From: Cardiocondyla obscurior
Lineage: Eukaryota; Arthropoda; Insecta; Hymenoptera; Formicidae
DNA: 64,000 nucleotides
Direction of reading: 5' to 3'
Assembly: GCF_019399895.1 (NCBI RefSeq)
Contig: NC_091871.1
Span: 5,423,001-5,487,000, forward strand
Position numbers and translations under genes: made by a program. Positions 52,472 through 64,000 of this stretch are shown piece by piece (position 1 is the stretch's first letter; each line of letters starts with the position of its first letter). The notes under the pieces are model-generated. The model saw only the letters and a program-made list of their open reading frames with translations, searched no databases and was not told the DNA's origin.

Positions 52472-52596
52472 ATATTATTTTATACATTACATTTTATAAT
52501 ATAGCAATATTTACTCTCATGTATAATGTTATACGTAACTCTCTACGGCGCGCGTGTGTGTGAGTGTGTATGTGTGTCTTTATATGTATATATATC

Positions 52597-53658
52597 TTTC
52601 GTTCACGGGCGTCGTTAACCACCGCACAACACCTCGCCACGCAAAATATTATATTCTAATGGGGGGTTTTTCTCGCTCTTACTGACTAAATCACATGTGG
52701 TTTCCGTTACTTTCATACGTCTTGCGCCACCGCTCTCCTCGCTCGGGGACTAGCGCCCAGAAAAAGACGCGTGCCCCTGAAAAAGGGATGTCGCCCGCGC
52801 GATTTATCATAACGCGAGAAATGAAAAAGAAGGCACGCCGCGAAGGCATGTGTGAATACATTCGTTCTCGCGAGCCTGCTTCCGTATTCCCTTGCATTTA
52901 TTTCCATCGCGTGAAGATCCAAGCTGGACATATCCAATGTCGAGCACGGCAAGAGAATACGAAACTTTTTTTTTCCTTTTTTTTTAATTCTTTTTTTTTC
53001 TTTTTTTTTTTCTTTGGTTCGAGCCCTTTGCGGTCCCATGTCGAAATGCATCTTATACACTGTACATATCTTACACGCCGCCGTAACTTTTTTCGAGATG
53101 GCACATCCCGTACGACCGCTCTGTTAAATAAAATCTCGTCGTCGATGCAATCGCAAAGGGTTGAACGCCAGAATGTACGGACGAGCGAGGCGAAACGACT
53201 CCGCGCTTTCCGCTTCAGCCTCGCTTTTAAGAGTGTCTGTCAAGTGTCTTTCGAGTGGTTCGGACATGACGGGCGCGAGATTCTGCGATCGAGAGCATGA
53301 AGCGGCGATCGCACGTCATCGCGGCGAATAAATACAAAGTGTGAATATCCAAGCGAGAGGAAACAGCGCGCAAACTAATCCACCGACACTCGCCGCAATA
53401 TCGTTACATAATCGTGTTAGAACGTGCAATGATTTGACTTTCGCATTAAACATCTTTCTTAAAACTGTTCTACAATATTACATACGTGAGACTTCTTCGA
53501 TAGTTGTTCACCGTCTCGAAATTTTGCTCTTCGTAATCTTTTTTTTTTTTTTTTATGCAAGATTAACGTAGCGGCTGTTGCGAGTCTCGGTGGGAGTTAA
53601 TCTTAAGAAATAAATATATCTTAACGCTTTCGTGTCAATGTTAAAAAAAAATATATAT

Positions 53659-53690
<32 letters not shown>

Positions 53691-56357
53691 GGAGAACGAG
53701 GCCAGCTAACAATCGCAAGTCAGACAAGCACGCAAGTTTGCGCGAGCAAAGATTTCGGCGTCCTCCTCCTTCTCGGCTCGATAAAATGTGCGTGAGTTGT
53801 AAAAGGTGTGAAAAATCGATTGCGATCTTCATCTCGAAGGGGGTCGATTCGCCTATCGTTTTAGCACGCTTAATTAATTTGATTGAAGCTCCATTATTGC
53901 GTCCATAAATCGCCTCATGTCTAAAATACGAATCATATAAAAAAAGTTAAAAAAGAAAAAAAACCCACTGTCTGCGAGTGAAACGTTGCGTTTCGTGCGT
54001 TTCAGAAGCATTAACAATAAAATATATTTTGTCCAGGAGGACACAAATTGTAGATAAATCGATAAGTGCGACTTGTCGCTCGCCGCGCTTGCGACAAGCA
54101 CACCCGTTAGATTTTGCTTGATGACAGACGTTACGTAACATCTGTGTGAAGAAAACGCCTGCGTTTCGTCGCGAGCAACAAGCGAGATCTTGTAGGAAAA
54201 GTCGATTTTCTCACACGTCGAAATATCCCGCGATACAAAGCGCGAAGAAGTCGTTATACTTTTTTTTTTTTTTTTTTTTTAAATTACAATCACCTTAAAC
54301 AGAATTTTTATGACACTGCCCTTATTTCACGATAAGTCGCTCGAAATTCTCTCGGATAAGATTGCAGGAGCGCGAGGGCGTTATTCGCGAAAGATTGTGC
54401 AACGGCGTATAACCGCGATTTTTTTTCCTCCATCCGCTCGCCAAGTATTTTTCTTCGCGATCACGCGCCGCGATTCGTCTCATGTTGGATAATGCGCAAA
54501 ATAGAGGTAAGATTACTTTGTTATTGCTCGCTTCTCTCTACAAGGTGTCCGATTCCAATCTCTCTACTCAACCACATCAGAGTTCTGCGAAATGCACTTG
54601 GAAAAAAAAGGGAAAAAAAAAAAAAAAAAACGAAAACTGATAAGAGTATATCAGCCATGAAATAAAACACCGCGCAAGTTATGGTGACCCGTCGATTTTC
54701 AAGAGTTAACATTTTTCAGACGAAAAGAAATAAAACTGTCAGAATCGGAGTCCCATTTTGAGTTAACGATATTTTAAAAAATTTGCTTTATAAATTGCCA
54801 GCAGCTTGACGATTAATCGAACGAAGAGATTAAGCTGGCCACTCAGCGCGCGGGAAAATCTCTTGCAAAAAGACGAGGCGTTCGCTTGTTGCCGATATCG
54901 TTGCGATAACGATAACTTGCAACCTCGGGCCCATGCAATCCTCGTTTCAAAATCTATTACCACGCGGTCTCGTTTACGCGAAATACGAAGGACGCGTTGT
55001 TAAACCCACTTCGATTAAGCTTTAATTAATTTAATCGCTGGTCGAAATGAGTCTAAGCGAATACGCGTCGCTACGGTATCGTGAAAGTATACGCATGTAT
55101 TCCGGCAATGTGGACGTACACGCCGGTCGGGTATGGCGAATCCCGATTATCGCAGATGTCGACGTCGCGACGCTTTCCAACGCCGTGCAGCACCGACGAC
55201 ATATGGCTCTGCAAACGCGGTTACAGCTACCGCGGCGTTGTGTACTACATGTCGGATTTGCACGTGTGTATATCGTGTATGTACATGTGAGTGTACAAAG
55301 TGTGCAGTATGCGGCTCACGCATACGCATCGCGCGCAAGTTACAAGGGCATACTGAACAAGACTAGATGCACATATGACGAAATGGAGTTCCACGCGCCG
55401 AGGAACTCGCAGAAGAGCCAAGGAGAACGTGATTCGCCGACCGTCTCCGACTTAAAAGCTAAGGGACAGATTCGGGAGGACTTCCTGCAAATATCACGCG
55501 AACGAACGCGATATAACGATCCACGCGAATATTTCCCTTTCGTTAATTAATTTTTCTTTTAAGTACATTGTTTGCTGTTTCAATTTATAAAGGTAGTATT
55601 TTCGAATTTTATTTAAAAATCTTTTAGTAAGTGCGTTAAAACTGGCAAGAACTATTCGCAATAATTGATCTGCAAAAAAAAAATAATAATAATAATAATT
55701 GGACGTGATAAACGAGTTGGAGTAAATTCTTTGAATATCCTGAACGCGATAATAAGCGCGATCAGTCGCATAATTATGCTTGATTTCTTGGTTCTTTGTG
55801 TAAGTCGGCCATCAGGATGCAATCTGAATTAATAAGCATATGTCGATCGCAGTCGTTCTTCACACGCGAGCGTACACCGCGTTCATTTTTCTCGCCCGAG
55901 ATGACAATGCGACAAGGTTCAAGGCTCGCGCGATTGCTCCCGAATTCGTTAATCTATTTGTACAGACTCGACAGCGCTGGCTCCTTTCTGCGAAAGCAAG
56001 ATTAAAACCCAGGCTGCACTTTGGACCAGCGCGTCGCGGACGAAGCGAGGCACGTCGGAAAAAAGTATCGATGCACTTACAGGAAATATCGAACAATATT
56101 AATCGCGTTGCACGCGACGCGAGGCACACGACCGTAATAAAACGCGAATCTTTTGCCGACGGTTTTCAGTACAATATAAATATTACAAGTATCACTTTAG
56201 TCGAATACTCCATCAATCGATCAATTTAAAATACGCATTATGTGGAAGATGCAGAAACAATTTATACATTTTTACAAATTTCAACAATTTAAAAAGAAAA
56301 ATTTACAATATATACTTGGCGCCAAGAATCGCGCCTCTTTATATTTACACGTATAAC
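52597..56357. other. gene-poor interval up to the Jra 3' end
   Basis: No recognised gene. Open frames of 201 codons (52695-53300) and 167 codons (55047-55550) start with ATG, but the first runs through T tracts as poly-Phe and both lack any domain and overlap other open frames; I treat them as chance. T runs lie at about 52971-53012 and 54260-54280, and a TA/GA repeat at 53650-53689. Confidence 0.4.
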
Positions 56358-56394
56358 TTTATTTTACCAATCACAATTAGAAAAATACTTTATT
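56358..56394 (-). terminator. candidate poly(A) signals for Jra
   Basis: Two minus-strand AATAAA hexamers (plus-strand TTTATT at 56358-56363 and 56389-56394) lie about 1.5 kb past the Jra stop in AT-rich sequence. They are possible 3' ends of a long Jra 3' UTR; shorter transcripts using variant signals are not excluded. Confidence 0.3.
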
Positions 56395-57169
56395 TTTAAT
56401 TGCCCGTAATATAGACAAATATATTCAAGGATTTGAAGCTACATTTTTTTATTATTAAAAAAAAAAGAGAAAAAAATTGCACGAGATGTACGCTATTTAA
56501 TAAATCAAGCTCGTTTCGACACTTGAACAGTTGCCGATCGAATCCGTCGTCTGATACATTGAAATGCGTTACAACGTGCTTCCGCGCGGCTGTAATACAG
56601 CATCGCGATGTGTTCCTTAGAATTAATTAATTAATTAATTTGTCAATCTTTCGTATGCACCAAAGTAGCAATGTACAAGTTTCCAAAACTAGCGGAATGC
56701 TCGAGTCTCTCTCGCGAAAGTACATTCGGTAAAAAAGGCAAACGTGATTCCTCGGTTTGATTGCACTTATCACATGCGATCGGTCGCGCGGTCTTTCCGG
56801 CGTGACCGCGCCGAAAAGACAAGGTTCTCCTCCGTTTTTGATTAATCCGCAAAAAAATACACAACCGTCGCCGTCGTTCGATTGCCAGATAGAAAGAGAA
56901 AGAATAGAAGGTCTTTCTAGCACGGGGGAAAAAAAATCAACGGTATTAGAACTCGATTGAAGTCGAACTCGTTCCCGGAAATAAGACTCGGACATCGATT
57001 GAAAAACGGAACCTGGCGAATCGCTCGGACGACGATCGCGTATCTGACGATGGGGAAAAAGGGGGTAGAGGTGCGAGAGGAGCCTCAGTTTCCGGTAGCT
57101 TCGAATCTCTCGCTGGCTCTCTCGCGTTTTCTAAAATGGCCGCCGCGGTGTTTCTCCCCCTCGTTGTTA

Positions 57170-57275
57170 CTTCGCGCGATCTCCCTCTCTCTCACCCACT
57201 CTCTTACACGCATGCATACATACTCTCTCTTCGTCGCACGCACTCTCTTTCTCTCTTTTTCTCTTTCGTACGCAC
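57170..57275. repeat. CT-rich low-complexity tract
   Basis: Dense CTCT/TCTC with interspersed CACG; on the Jra transcript strand it is a GA-rich tract in the presumed 3' UTR. Confidence 0.75.
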
Positions 57276-57897
57276 GCATTCGCCCGCCGCCGAGCGTGTC
57301 GTGCGTGTAAAGTCTCTCGCATGCGCGCAACAGGCACGCATACACGCCCGCCGCTCTCCCAAAAGCATCTTTTACGTTTCACGCTGTACGAAGGCACTCC
57401 TTCCTCCTTCTTCACCTCGACCGTCACCTTCTCCTCCTTTTCCTCCTGGTTCGCTGGTTGTTTACTGCTCCTACCATCGTTAAACAATCGTATCCTCCTT
57501 CGATCGTGTCACAGACGAACCGAAAGAAAGAAAAAAATAACTTGTGCAGCGACGATGATTCCTTTTCGGGCGCAGCGGCAAACAGAGTTAATCCTTCGCT
57601 TCTCGCAGACCCGCCTCCTCAATCTTGAATTAGCGACGACGATGGAGATGAAGACAAGCTTTGCTTCTCCTTAGCGATCTCAGAAAAAAAAAGACCACCA
57701 CGTTTTCAATATAAATTTGTCGAGGATGGGAAATGAAAAGAGAACGTTTCCGAGTCACACGTAGCGACCGAGTTCACTGTCTTCTTCATTACTGCGTAGG
57801 GGCAGAGTGGCGAGCTCGGCGAAACCCGTGAGAATGAAAAGGGATGCGATGAGGTTGCCGCTTGTTATCCCGGCTCGAGATTGAGTGATCTGAAGCT

Positions 57898-58719
57898 TCA
57901 AAAGTTACTACCGACGGACATGATCTGACAGCCAGCGTGCACGTGGTCCATGACCTGCTCCTTGAGCCGGCACACGTGCTCCTTGAGCTTGTGCACGATG
58001 CCGCTGAGCTCGGTGTTCTCGCCCTTGAGCAGCTTGACCTTGTCCTCCAACCTGGAGATGCGCTCGAGCTTGCGCCGTCGGCACTTGGAGGCGGCCACGC
58101 GGTTCCTCTGCCGTTTCCTCTCCAACTTGATTTTCTCCTGGTTCTCCATGTCGATCGGGGACATCGGCGGCGTGCTCGACACGCTCGGCACCGTCTGCGG
58201 CTCTTCCTTGACATGCACCAGACCAGGATTGCTCAGAGTGGACTCCGTGCTTTGCACGCTACCGGGCGGTTCCAGAGTCGTGTACGTAGCGCCGTGCATT
58301 CCGCCAGGCTCCTGCGAACTGTCGGAGTGGTGGAGTTCGTTGAGGGCGTCGACGAAGCCTCGCGCGTACAGTTCCTGGGCTTCGGTGACCGCCTTGGGGA
58401 ACAGGATCTGGTTAGTCGGCGTCGGTAAGCCGGTGACCAAACCGTCTGGCTGCGTCATGATCAGCTTCTCGAGTTCCGGCGAGGCTAGCTTCAGCATATT
58501 GAGGTCCGGCGAACTCAGGATCGGCGTGATGTTGTTGAGAGCCGGCGGCAACGGGCCCAGTCTCGGCCTCTTCGCCTGCGGGCCTGGCCTCTGGCAGCCA
58601 TTCAAATCGAGCGTGAGGTTCCGCTTGAGCTGGCCCACGTTGTTCTCGCGACCGTTCATCGCGGTGTAGATGCTCGCGTCCTCGTAGAACGTCTGCTCCA
58701 TCGTTAGGCTGCGCACCAT
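57898..58719 (-). CDS. Jra: Jun transcription factor (c-Jun orthologue), AP-1 subunit
   Basis: Nuclear bZIP factor that pairs with Fos or itself on TGACTCA sites and is activated by JNK. 273 codons, no intron. The start is the first ATG after an in-frame TGA upstream; a second ATG six codons on is possible. Residues 31-40 (QLKRNLTLDL) match the Jun delta/JNK-docking region. SSPDLNMLKLASPELEKLI holds Ser70-Pro and Ser80-Pro, equivalent to c-Jun Ser63/Ser73, and LPTPT (Thr100, Thr102) matches Thr91/Thr93. Residues about 191-221 form the basic region, preceded by the Jun-typical PIDMENQEKIKLERKR, with NRVAASKCR and its redox-sensitive Cys. Leu224, 231, 238, 245 and 252 form a perfect five-heptad zipper. 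VKEEP near 170 resembles a SUMO site. It lies about 740 bases downstream of a TATA/AP-1 promoter. Identification is very secure; only start choice and transcript ends are inferred. Confidence 0.97.
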   Translation of the reverse strand: MVRSLTMEQTFYEDASIYTAMNGRENNVGQLKRNLTLDLNGCQRPGPQAKRPRLGPLPPALNNITPILSSPDLNMLKLASPELEKLIMTQPDGLVTGLPTPTNQILFPKAVTEAQELYARGFVDALNELHHSDSSQEPGGMHGATYTTLEPPGSVQSTESTLSNPGLVHVKEEPQTVPSVSSTPPMSPIDMENQEKIKLERKRQRNRVAASKCRRRKLERISRLEDKVKLLKGENTELSGIVHKLKEHVCRLKEQVMDHVHAGCQIMSVGSNF

Positions 58720-59460
58720 CGATGCCGTCGGGCTGAACAACTCTCGATTAGGAACACCGAGGTTTCACCCTCGACTCCTTCCCGTCTTCTTGCCGTCCGC
58801 GATAAAACGGCCGTTCCCCCTGGGAATTATCCGCGCGCGACTCGCTTTCCAGGCCTGAAGGAACCCTTGGTGCAACACGACGAACTGTCTTGGAGTTCAA
58901 ACACGTCGACGAGTCCCACGTTCTTAGTCTCCTTCCTTGTCTTCTTTCTCGCTCTCCTTGCCTACGTCACGCGCAAACACTTCGCCTCGCGCCGCGATGA
59001 TTACATAACAACCGCGCGCGACTGTACGTAAAAATTCACTCGCGATACGATACCGGCCGTACGTTTCTCCTTGCTTCACGCCGCACCTTTGGTCCGTCCC
59101 CCACGTCTCATGGGACGACTGTCACGTCACTCGGTGTATCGCGCACACACCACCGGCGGCACCGCGGCGAGTAACTTGGCCGAGATCCGGCACAGAAGAT
59201 GGTGCGATATTCGACGCACGTCCGGCGGCCGCTACGTCGACGCCGACCGGTCCGCGAAGGAGCGGCAACCTGCTCGTCCGCCTGTCGTGACCACTCGTCT
59301 GCTCCAACTGTCAACACAACAATGACTCACGGCGCAACGTGGTTGCGCGTGTCCCGTCCTTTTACTCCACGGGAACGGAACGCAGCGCGACGGATTCGCG
59401 ACGACGTGTGCCTGCGCGAGCTTAGATCACCCTGTGCGCCACGGTGGCTCGACAACTTGT
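58720..59460 (-). other. Jra: Jra 5' UTR (predicted)
   Basis: About 740 bases between the predicted start site and the Jra ATG; CpG-rich, with an in-frame TGA upstream of the chosen ATG. It contains one AP-1 heptamer (TGACTCA, 59323-59329) about 137 bases inside the transcribed region, and a CGTCA half site near 59125. An intron is possible but not needed. Confidence 0.5.
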
Positions 59461-59581
59461 GAACACCCAACTAAACGTACTCGCTTATATCCCGTGAGTC
59501 ACGCCGGCCAAAAATAGGACTGCCGTCACCCATTGCGGCGGCGATTGGACGCTGATGACGCCACTCGGTGCATACGATTGG
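59460..59581 (-). promoter_or_regulatory. Jra: Jra promoter: TATA, AP-1, MEF2/CArG-like, CRE-like and CCAAT motifs
   Basis: Reading on the minus strand: a TTCAC initiator-like site with A at 59460; TATAAG starting 29 bases before it (59484-59489, within GATATAAGC); an AP-1 heptamer at 59495-59501, directly upstream of the TATA box; CCTATTTTTGG at 59508-59518, one base off a CArG box and close to a MEF2 site; TGACGCCA, one mismatch from CRE, at 59556-59563; and CCAAT boxes at 59544-59548 and 59577-59581. The vertebrate JUN promoter likewise combines AP-1/ATF, CCAAT and MEF2 sites. Motifs are seen directly; promoter use is inferred. Confidence 0.6.
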
Positions 59582-62500
59582 CCGGCCGATCGGAACTACT
59601 GGGAAACAACGAGCGCATGCGTTCCCGGTTGGCCGTTCGCATGGTGGAGGGATCAGCGGGAAAAGTGGAGGAAATATTGAAACGCCGGTAAAGGGTTAAG
59701 GTGCACATCTATCTGTGTGACAGATGTCAAACTCTCCCGAAACAATGCGAAAATGCGAGCTGTCATTGAACGTCGAAAGAGCAAAAGCTCGCGTAAAAAC
59801 GATGCAACGAGAGCGACGCCGACGGACTCGATTTCACGAACCAACAAGTTTCTTTCGTACCGCTGACCGTAGAAACCGCTTACGCAAGTAGAAACGACGC
59901 TTTATGGTTGCCGTCCCGCTCCCACGCGGATCTGTCGTCTCCCTTTACCGTTTTGAGCAGGCAAAAAAGTTTCTACGCTTTGCCAAAATCAGATTTTTAA
60001 CTTTCCTACTAGACGAATAAAAAATTAAAAAATGCGTACTTAAACATATTAAGTTTGCATTTTTTCCGAAAATTCCTTAAAGTAACAGATCTATGCTTAA
60101 AAAAAAAAAAAAAAAGATTAACGTAATAAGCAAAGTGAAATAATGGAAAGTTTTTATATCTGACATGTCTTGAACCAAAGTTTAATGTCTAAATTCAATG
60201 TTAAAAACTGATAATTATCTGTTAAGAACATAACACGTTTCTTTCAATTGAAGGATATACTTTCACAATAAAGGCGAGATCTACTTATTGACTACTTTAG
60301 TTGTCACGTCAATATCGTTCGCATAAAAATGTAAGCCCTATTCTCAGTTGTTCCCTACTCTTACAGCATAATGTTTGCGATCGACCGTTCGCATCTTATG
60401 CAATTGCGATGCACGAAGCATTTTCAGGACGACTGAAACATTCGTCGTTATTGTTTTCGGTTAAATGCAACCGGTCGTATATAGCCTCACGTATCGATTT
60501 TAAGATAAATCAACGCTTCGGGCAACGCGTTTGTCACACGTTTTATATGCCATTAAATGTTATTAGTTGTCTGTATCGCTAAAGACAAGGAATTCGAATG
60601 TGAATGCGCTTGACAAAGATTTAAATTCTTACATTCGACTATTCATATTCTTATGATTTGTAAATTTTTTTTTTACGAATAAATCCTCTTTTGAATGCTA
60701 ATTTTTATCGTCTTTTTATTAGTATCTTTACTTTTTTTTACTGATATTTTAGTAAATAAAAAATTTTTATACTCGTAGTATTTTTCTCTTTTTCTTTTTT
60801 TTTCCTTTTTTTTTTTTTTTTTTTGGCTTTTAGTATTCTTAATTTAGACATTTTAAAAAATAAATTCAATGAAAATGCCACGCTTACCGGATGTATTTTC
60901 GAATAATTTTGTGTTTTACTGCATTCCGGCCGCATGCACTTTCCCGGAATAGTTTCTTTGAGCATTTCTCCCAAATCTTTTCCAGGAAGATCGTGTTCAG
61001 CGTGTGCTATTTACTGAATCGTTATCCGAGTCAGTTTGCGAAAAGTGACATAAATGTCATCAAGTTTAAAATGCATTTTATATTCCAAAGCACAACACTC
61101 TGCAATTAGAAAATTAAAAATCCTTTTATGTACTTTTTCTGTCGCAATAATTACATACAATAATCACTCGATCCTCGTATCACTGAAAATATTCGAATAT
61201 AAAAATTGCTTAATTATAATTGGCGTGTAATTAAATTAAATTCGAAAAAGCAAACTATTTAATTTATTCTTAACCGAAATGTATCCTATGCATGTATCAT
61301 TACTTTAGTCATTACGTGAATAAAGGAAGCGAGAAAAAGCAGGTATTTTCCAGGTGACATTCGCGTGTGCTCCCGCGCCAAATTTAATTATGCGATTCTC
61401 ACTCATATGTCATAAAACAAACGTGCGTGCTCCCGCGGAGATAGGAGACACGCAAGGATAACCGTGTCTCTTTAGATGGACAAAGTCGCCCGCACGCGGC
61501 ATACTTAATAAGAACATATGTCTCGAATATTTTTCGTGATTTTTCAGCGAGAAAAATGCGAGCGCAAGGCGGTGATATCCTGCAATTCGGTACGTGACCG
61601 ATAATATTTCGATGCCGCCGGCTGTTTTGCATCGTCGTTCACAGTAACGATCGATTGTGCCATGCAAATATTCCTTCGCGGTATATCGCAATGTATTATC
61701 CTGCCGTTTTAATAAATAGCTTAACAAACTGACATAAACGTAGCGCCTCTTCGTCATCTTGAAGTCTAGACGTTAACTTTGGTTTGGAACAACCAGACTT
61801 TCAATCGATACACTACACATTAAGAAAAAAAATTAGCAATATTTGAAAACAAAAGTAAAATAAATGGGTTTTAAAAAATGCGAACGATTAAACATCATAC
61901 CGAAATACCGTAACTTAACATTTTACTTTAAAGTTAATCATATCTTAGTAAACACTTTTTAGCGTCTTCGCGTAAAGAATTTTCGACTTCTTTTTTTTTT
62001 TTTTCTTCTCTTCTATCTTCGGTCTTCTTTTTTCCGTTTCTTCTTTCCAGGCCTTCTATCTAAACGCCGCATGGGCGAGGCGGTGCCAGATGCTTTTTTC
62101 ATCTCGAAATTAAACAAACATAATTAATTTCTGTCGCCCCCGCTCGCTTGCGCGCAGAAGGTTAAATCTATTACATATATACATAACGCTACTCGAGTAC
62201 ACGTAGGCCAAGCCTTTTTATTTGTGCACGAAAGCCGGCGGCCGTTTCCGACGGCGATCAATCATTTCGCGCGAGTACGGCGAAATGGTTTTACCTCGCG
62301 TTTAATTTCGACTTTTCGACGCAGCCTTTTCGCTGCGAGAACATTACGCGTTCCTCAGAGAGATAAAGAAGTCAGATAATAATTCAAAATTGATGAAAGA
62401 ACCAGTAGATTAATTACTGTTGACATTTCCGTTATTAAGGCCATTTCTGAAACGTTACAAAGCGGTAACGCAAGGAAGAATTTGAGATTTGCCGTCGAGT

Positions 62501-63234
62501 CCGCGAGATACATTTAAAATCCATATCATATTTGAGATTCAATTTAAAAGACATAAATATAAAACCGATTACAAACATATTTCATGTGATGATTAAAAAA
62601 TATTGAACATTATATATATACAATCATCCAAAAAAAAAAAAAAAGCATAATCTGCTGGCGTAGAGCAGCAGCTACTTTAGCTAAACTCAATATACGCTAA
62701 AAAATTACTACAACACAAAACAGCTAGAGAAATCTACTGTGCCAAATTATCCTTAAATGTCAATAGTGATTCATTGGTCACTACATTCTCCTAAAGGGAG
62801 TAAAGGACTAAAAAATAAAGCTGTACTTAAAAATATAAAATAATTCTAAAAGCGTACAAAGAATGCTGTAGAAGGAAGATATACAGGCATGATTAGTATA
62901 CATATATCAATGCTCAGAACAATAGCAAACACAAAAATTAAATATAATATATGTATACGATATATTAGTGGAAGAAGTAATATATCGGTAATATGTAGTT
63001 TCCGCGCGACTATTAAAACGGTTGAATCAACTATATTTCTCAAGATATTAATTAGTTAATATTAATCGTGAAATTTGATAATTACTCAAATAGAATGCAC
63101 GCAGTACACACTCGCTTACATTATTCTGTTAAAACTTGACAGATACAGAAAGATTAGTATTCAACAGTTAATATTGATAGTATGATACAACAATTTTCTT
63201 GTCATTAAATCTTAATTATATGTATCGGCTCTTT
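59582..63234. other. spacer between Jra promoter and shugoshin gene
   Basis: The first 400 bases are CpG-rich and may belong to the Jra promoter; the rest is mostly AT-rich with A or T runs (60099-60115, 60808-60824). Nothing coding recognised. Part of 62600-63234 is probably the shugoshin 3' UTR; I saw no clear minus-strand AATAAA. Confidence 0.4.
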
Positions 63235-64000
63235 TTAATCCCTTCTCTGTTTTCTGCAAAGAAACATATTTTTATGTTGCGTATGACGTTATTCGTATTT
63301 AAATATATTTAAATATATTTAAATATTTTAATTAGAACAAATTCTATTGAACATATTCTATTTTATTTAAGTATAGAATTTTTACTTACTTTTTTAAACT
63401 AGGCTCTTTTAAATTCACCGGCGCTTTTCTTCGTCGAGGACGATTTGAAGCGTGGCTACTACTTTCCGAGTCTCGAATGTCTTCCTCATCAGATGTGGTG
63501 TCTTTCCTACAAAGATTTCACGTTCACGATAAAACATGCGACTCGTGACTCGTAAGAAAAAGATTTCGCAATAGTTTGCGATTCATAACAATGCTTACTT
63601 GTTGTTACTAGTATTTTGTGTATCGCTGCTCGCTGACATCCTAACATGTGAATCGTTAAGTTTTTCCAAAACAACTTTGGCTGCGCTTGGATCTCGATTA
63701 CTCTTAGATTTGCTTTTCAAACTCGTAATTTTAACTGTTGTAGATTTTTTATTACTATTAATTTGATTATTCGTATTTTTTGTACCTGATTTTTTATTAC
63801 TTTTGTTGGAATGTTTCGTTTTTTGTGGAGTTGATGTTATTTTGTAATTATTCACCAAAATTAATGGCATTTTCGTTAAAAAATGATTGTAGTTGGAATC
63901 ATTCAAAGTTTGATTCGGTATAGACGCTACCGAGCTCGTAGCTCTTGGTATTACGGTCTTTTTTTCAGTGTCAATTTCATTATTGATAGTGGAACTGTTT
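63235..64000 (-). CDS. shugoshin (SGO/MEI-S332 family), C-terminal exons, 5' part off the window
   Basis: Protects centromeric cohesin from removal by recruiting PP2A and binding phosphorylated histone H2A. Three minus-strand exons: 63599-64000 (continues past the window edge; GTAAGC donor), 63390-63506 (TTTGTAG acceptor, GTAAGT donor) and 63235-63253 (TTTCTTTGCAG acceptor, stop TAA at 63235-63237). Both junctions are phase 2 and keep the frame. The spliced end reads NRPRRRKAPVNLKEPSLKKK and then QRRD: the shugoshin C-terminal box, with its Arg-rich start, NxKEPSL core and basic end. The exon at the edge is Ser/Asn/Lys-rich and low in structure, as usual in this fast-evolving family. The N-terminal coiled coil that binds PP2A would lie beyond 64000 and is not seen. 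Exon structure is inferred from splice signals; the family call rests on the C-terminal motif. Confidence 0.85.
63297..63328. repeat. (ATATTTAA)n short tandem repeat
   Basis: Three to four copies of an 8-base TATTTAAA unit inside the last shugoshin intron. Confidence 0.8.

Noticed and set aside
52695..53300. ATG-started open frame of 201 codons on the plus strand
   Set aside because: It crosses T tracts translated as poly-Phe, has no domain, and several other frames are open at the same place.
55047..55550. ATG-started open frame of 167 codons on the plus strand
   Set aside because: No recognisable domain or splice context; overlapping frames on both strands are equally open in this CpG-rich patch.
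57937..58669. Long open frames antisense to Jra (up to about 239 codons)
   Set aside because: Shadows of the codon bias of the real Jra coding strand; no sensible protein.
58720..58740. Extending Jra seven codons upstream
   Set aside because: That extension would begin at TTG; the first ATG after the upstream in-frame TGA is at 58719.
63904..63906. Start codon for the right-edge gene at 63906
   Set aside because: The codon is TTG and the frame continues open to the window edge, so this is the inside of an exon, not a start.
1..64000. CRISPR arrays, operons, bacterial promoters or prophage
   Set aside because: The split genes, composition and protein families are metazoan; no spaced direct-repeat array was seen.

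Overview
The window is animal nuclear DNA, most likely from a hymenopteran insect and plausibly an ant. The genes are split by GT-AG introns, the spacers alternate between AT-rich stretches and CpG-rich islands, homopolymer tracts are common, and the protein sequences look insect-like. The species assignment is inference from sequence style; no search was run.

Layout. The left 2.3 kb holds the last exons of a plus-strand K+-dependent Na+/Ca2+ exchanger (SLC24/NCKX type), followed by an AATAAA signal. Tail-to-tail with it is a single-exon, minus-strand cyclophilin A-type prolyl isomerase (2720-3241). Next comes a 5'-truncated, poly(A)-tailed, decayed non-LTR retrotransposon fragment (about 3609-4262, minus) that keeps recognisable RNase H and C-terminal ORF2 sequence. 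Around 5.9-6.1 kb two short blocks with clean splice signals look like exons of an unidentified plus-strand transcript.

From about 6 kb to 56 kb there is no gene I can name. This gene-poor interval holds a tight cluster of AP-1 heptamers (6.4-7.1 kb), CRE-like and TTACGTAA sites (10.8-11.15 kb), an Inr+DPE promoter candidate followed by a 5'-UTR-like exon ending at GTAAGT (20.58-21.49 kb), several perfect TATA boxes, hairpins, a paired AP-1 inverted repeat (36.7 kb), and many homopolymers and microsatellites. It could be regulatory sequence for Jra or for a long-intron gene, but that is not shown.

The right end has two minus-strand genes. One is an intronless c-Jun orthologue (Jra; 57898-58719) with a TATA/AP-1/CCAAT promoter near 59.46-59.58 kb. 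The other is the 3' end of a shugoshin gene (63235-64000), recognised by joining three exons that give the conserved C-terminal basic motif.

The named genes do not form a pathway: calcium exchange, protein folding, stress/JNK-responsive transcription and centromeric cohesin protection. The most useful points for a second look are the shugoshin tail, which no single reading frame reveals; the Jra promoter, whose AP-1 sites suggest autoregulation; the reading-frame conflict between two exchanger exons; and the unassigned exon-like blocks and AP-1 cluster. I found no convincing evidence of a wholly new biological system.
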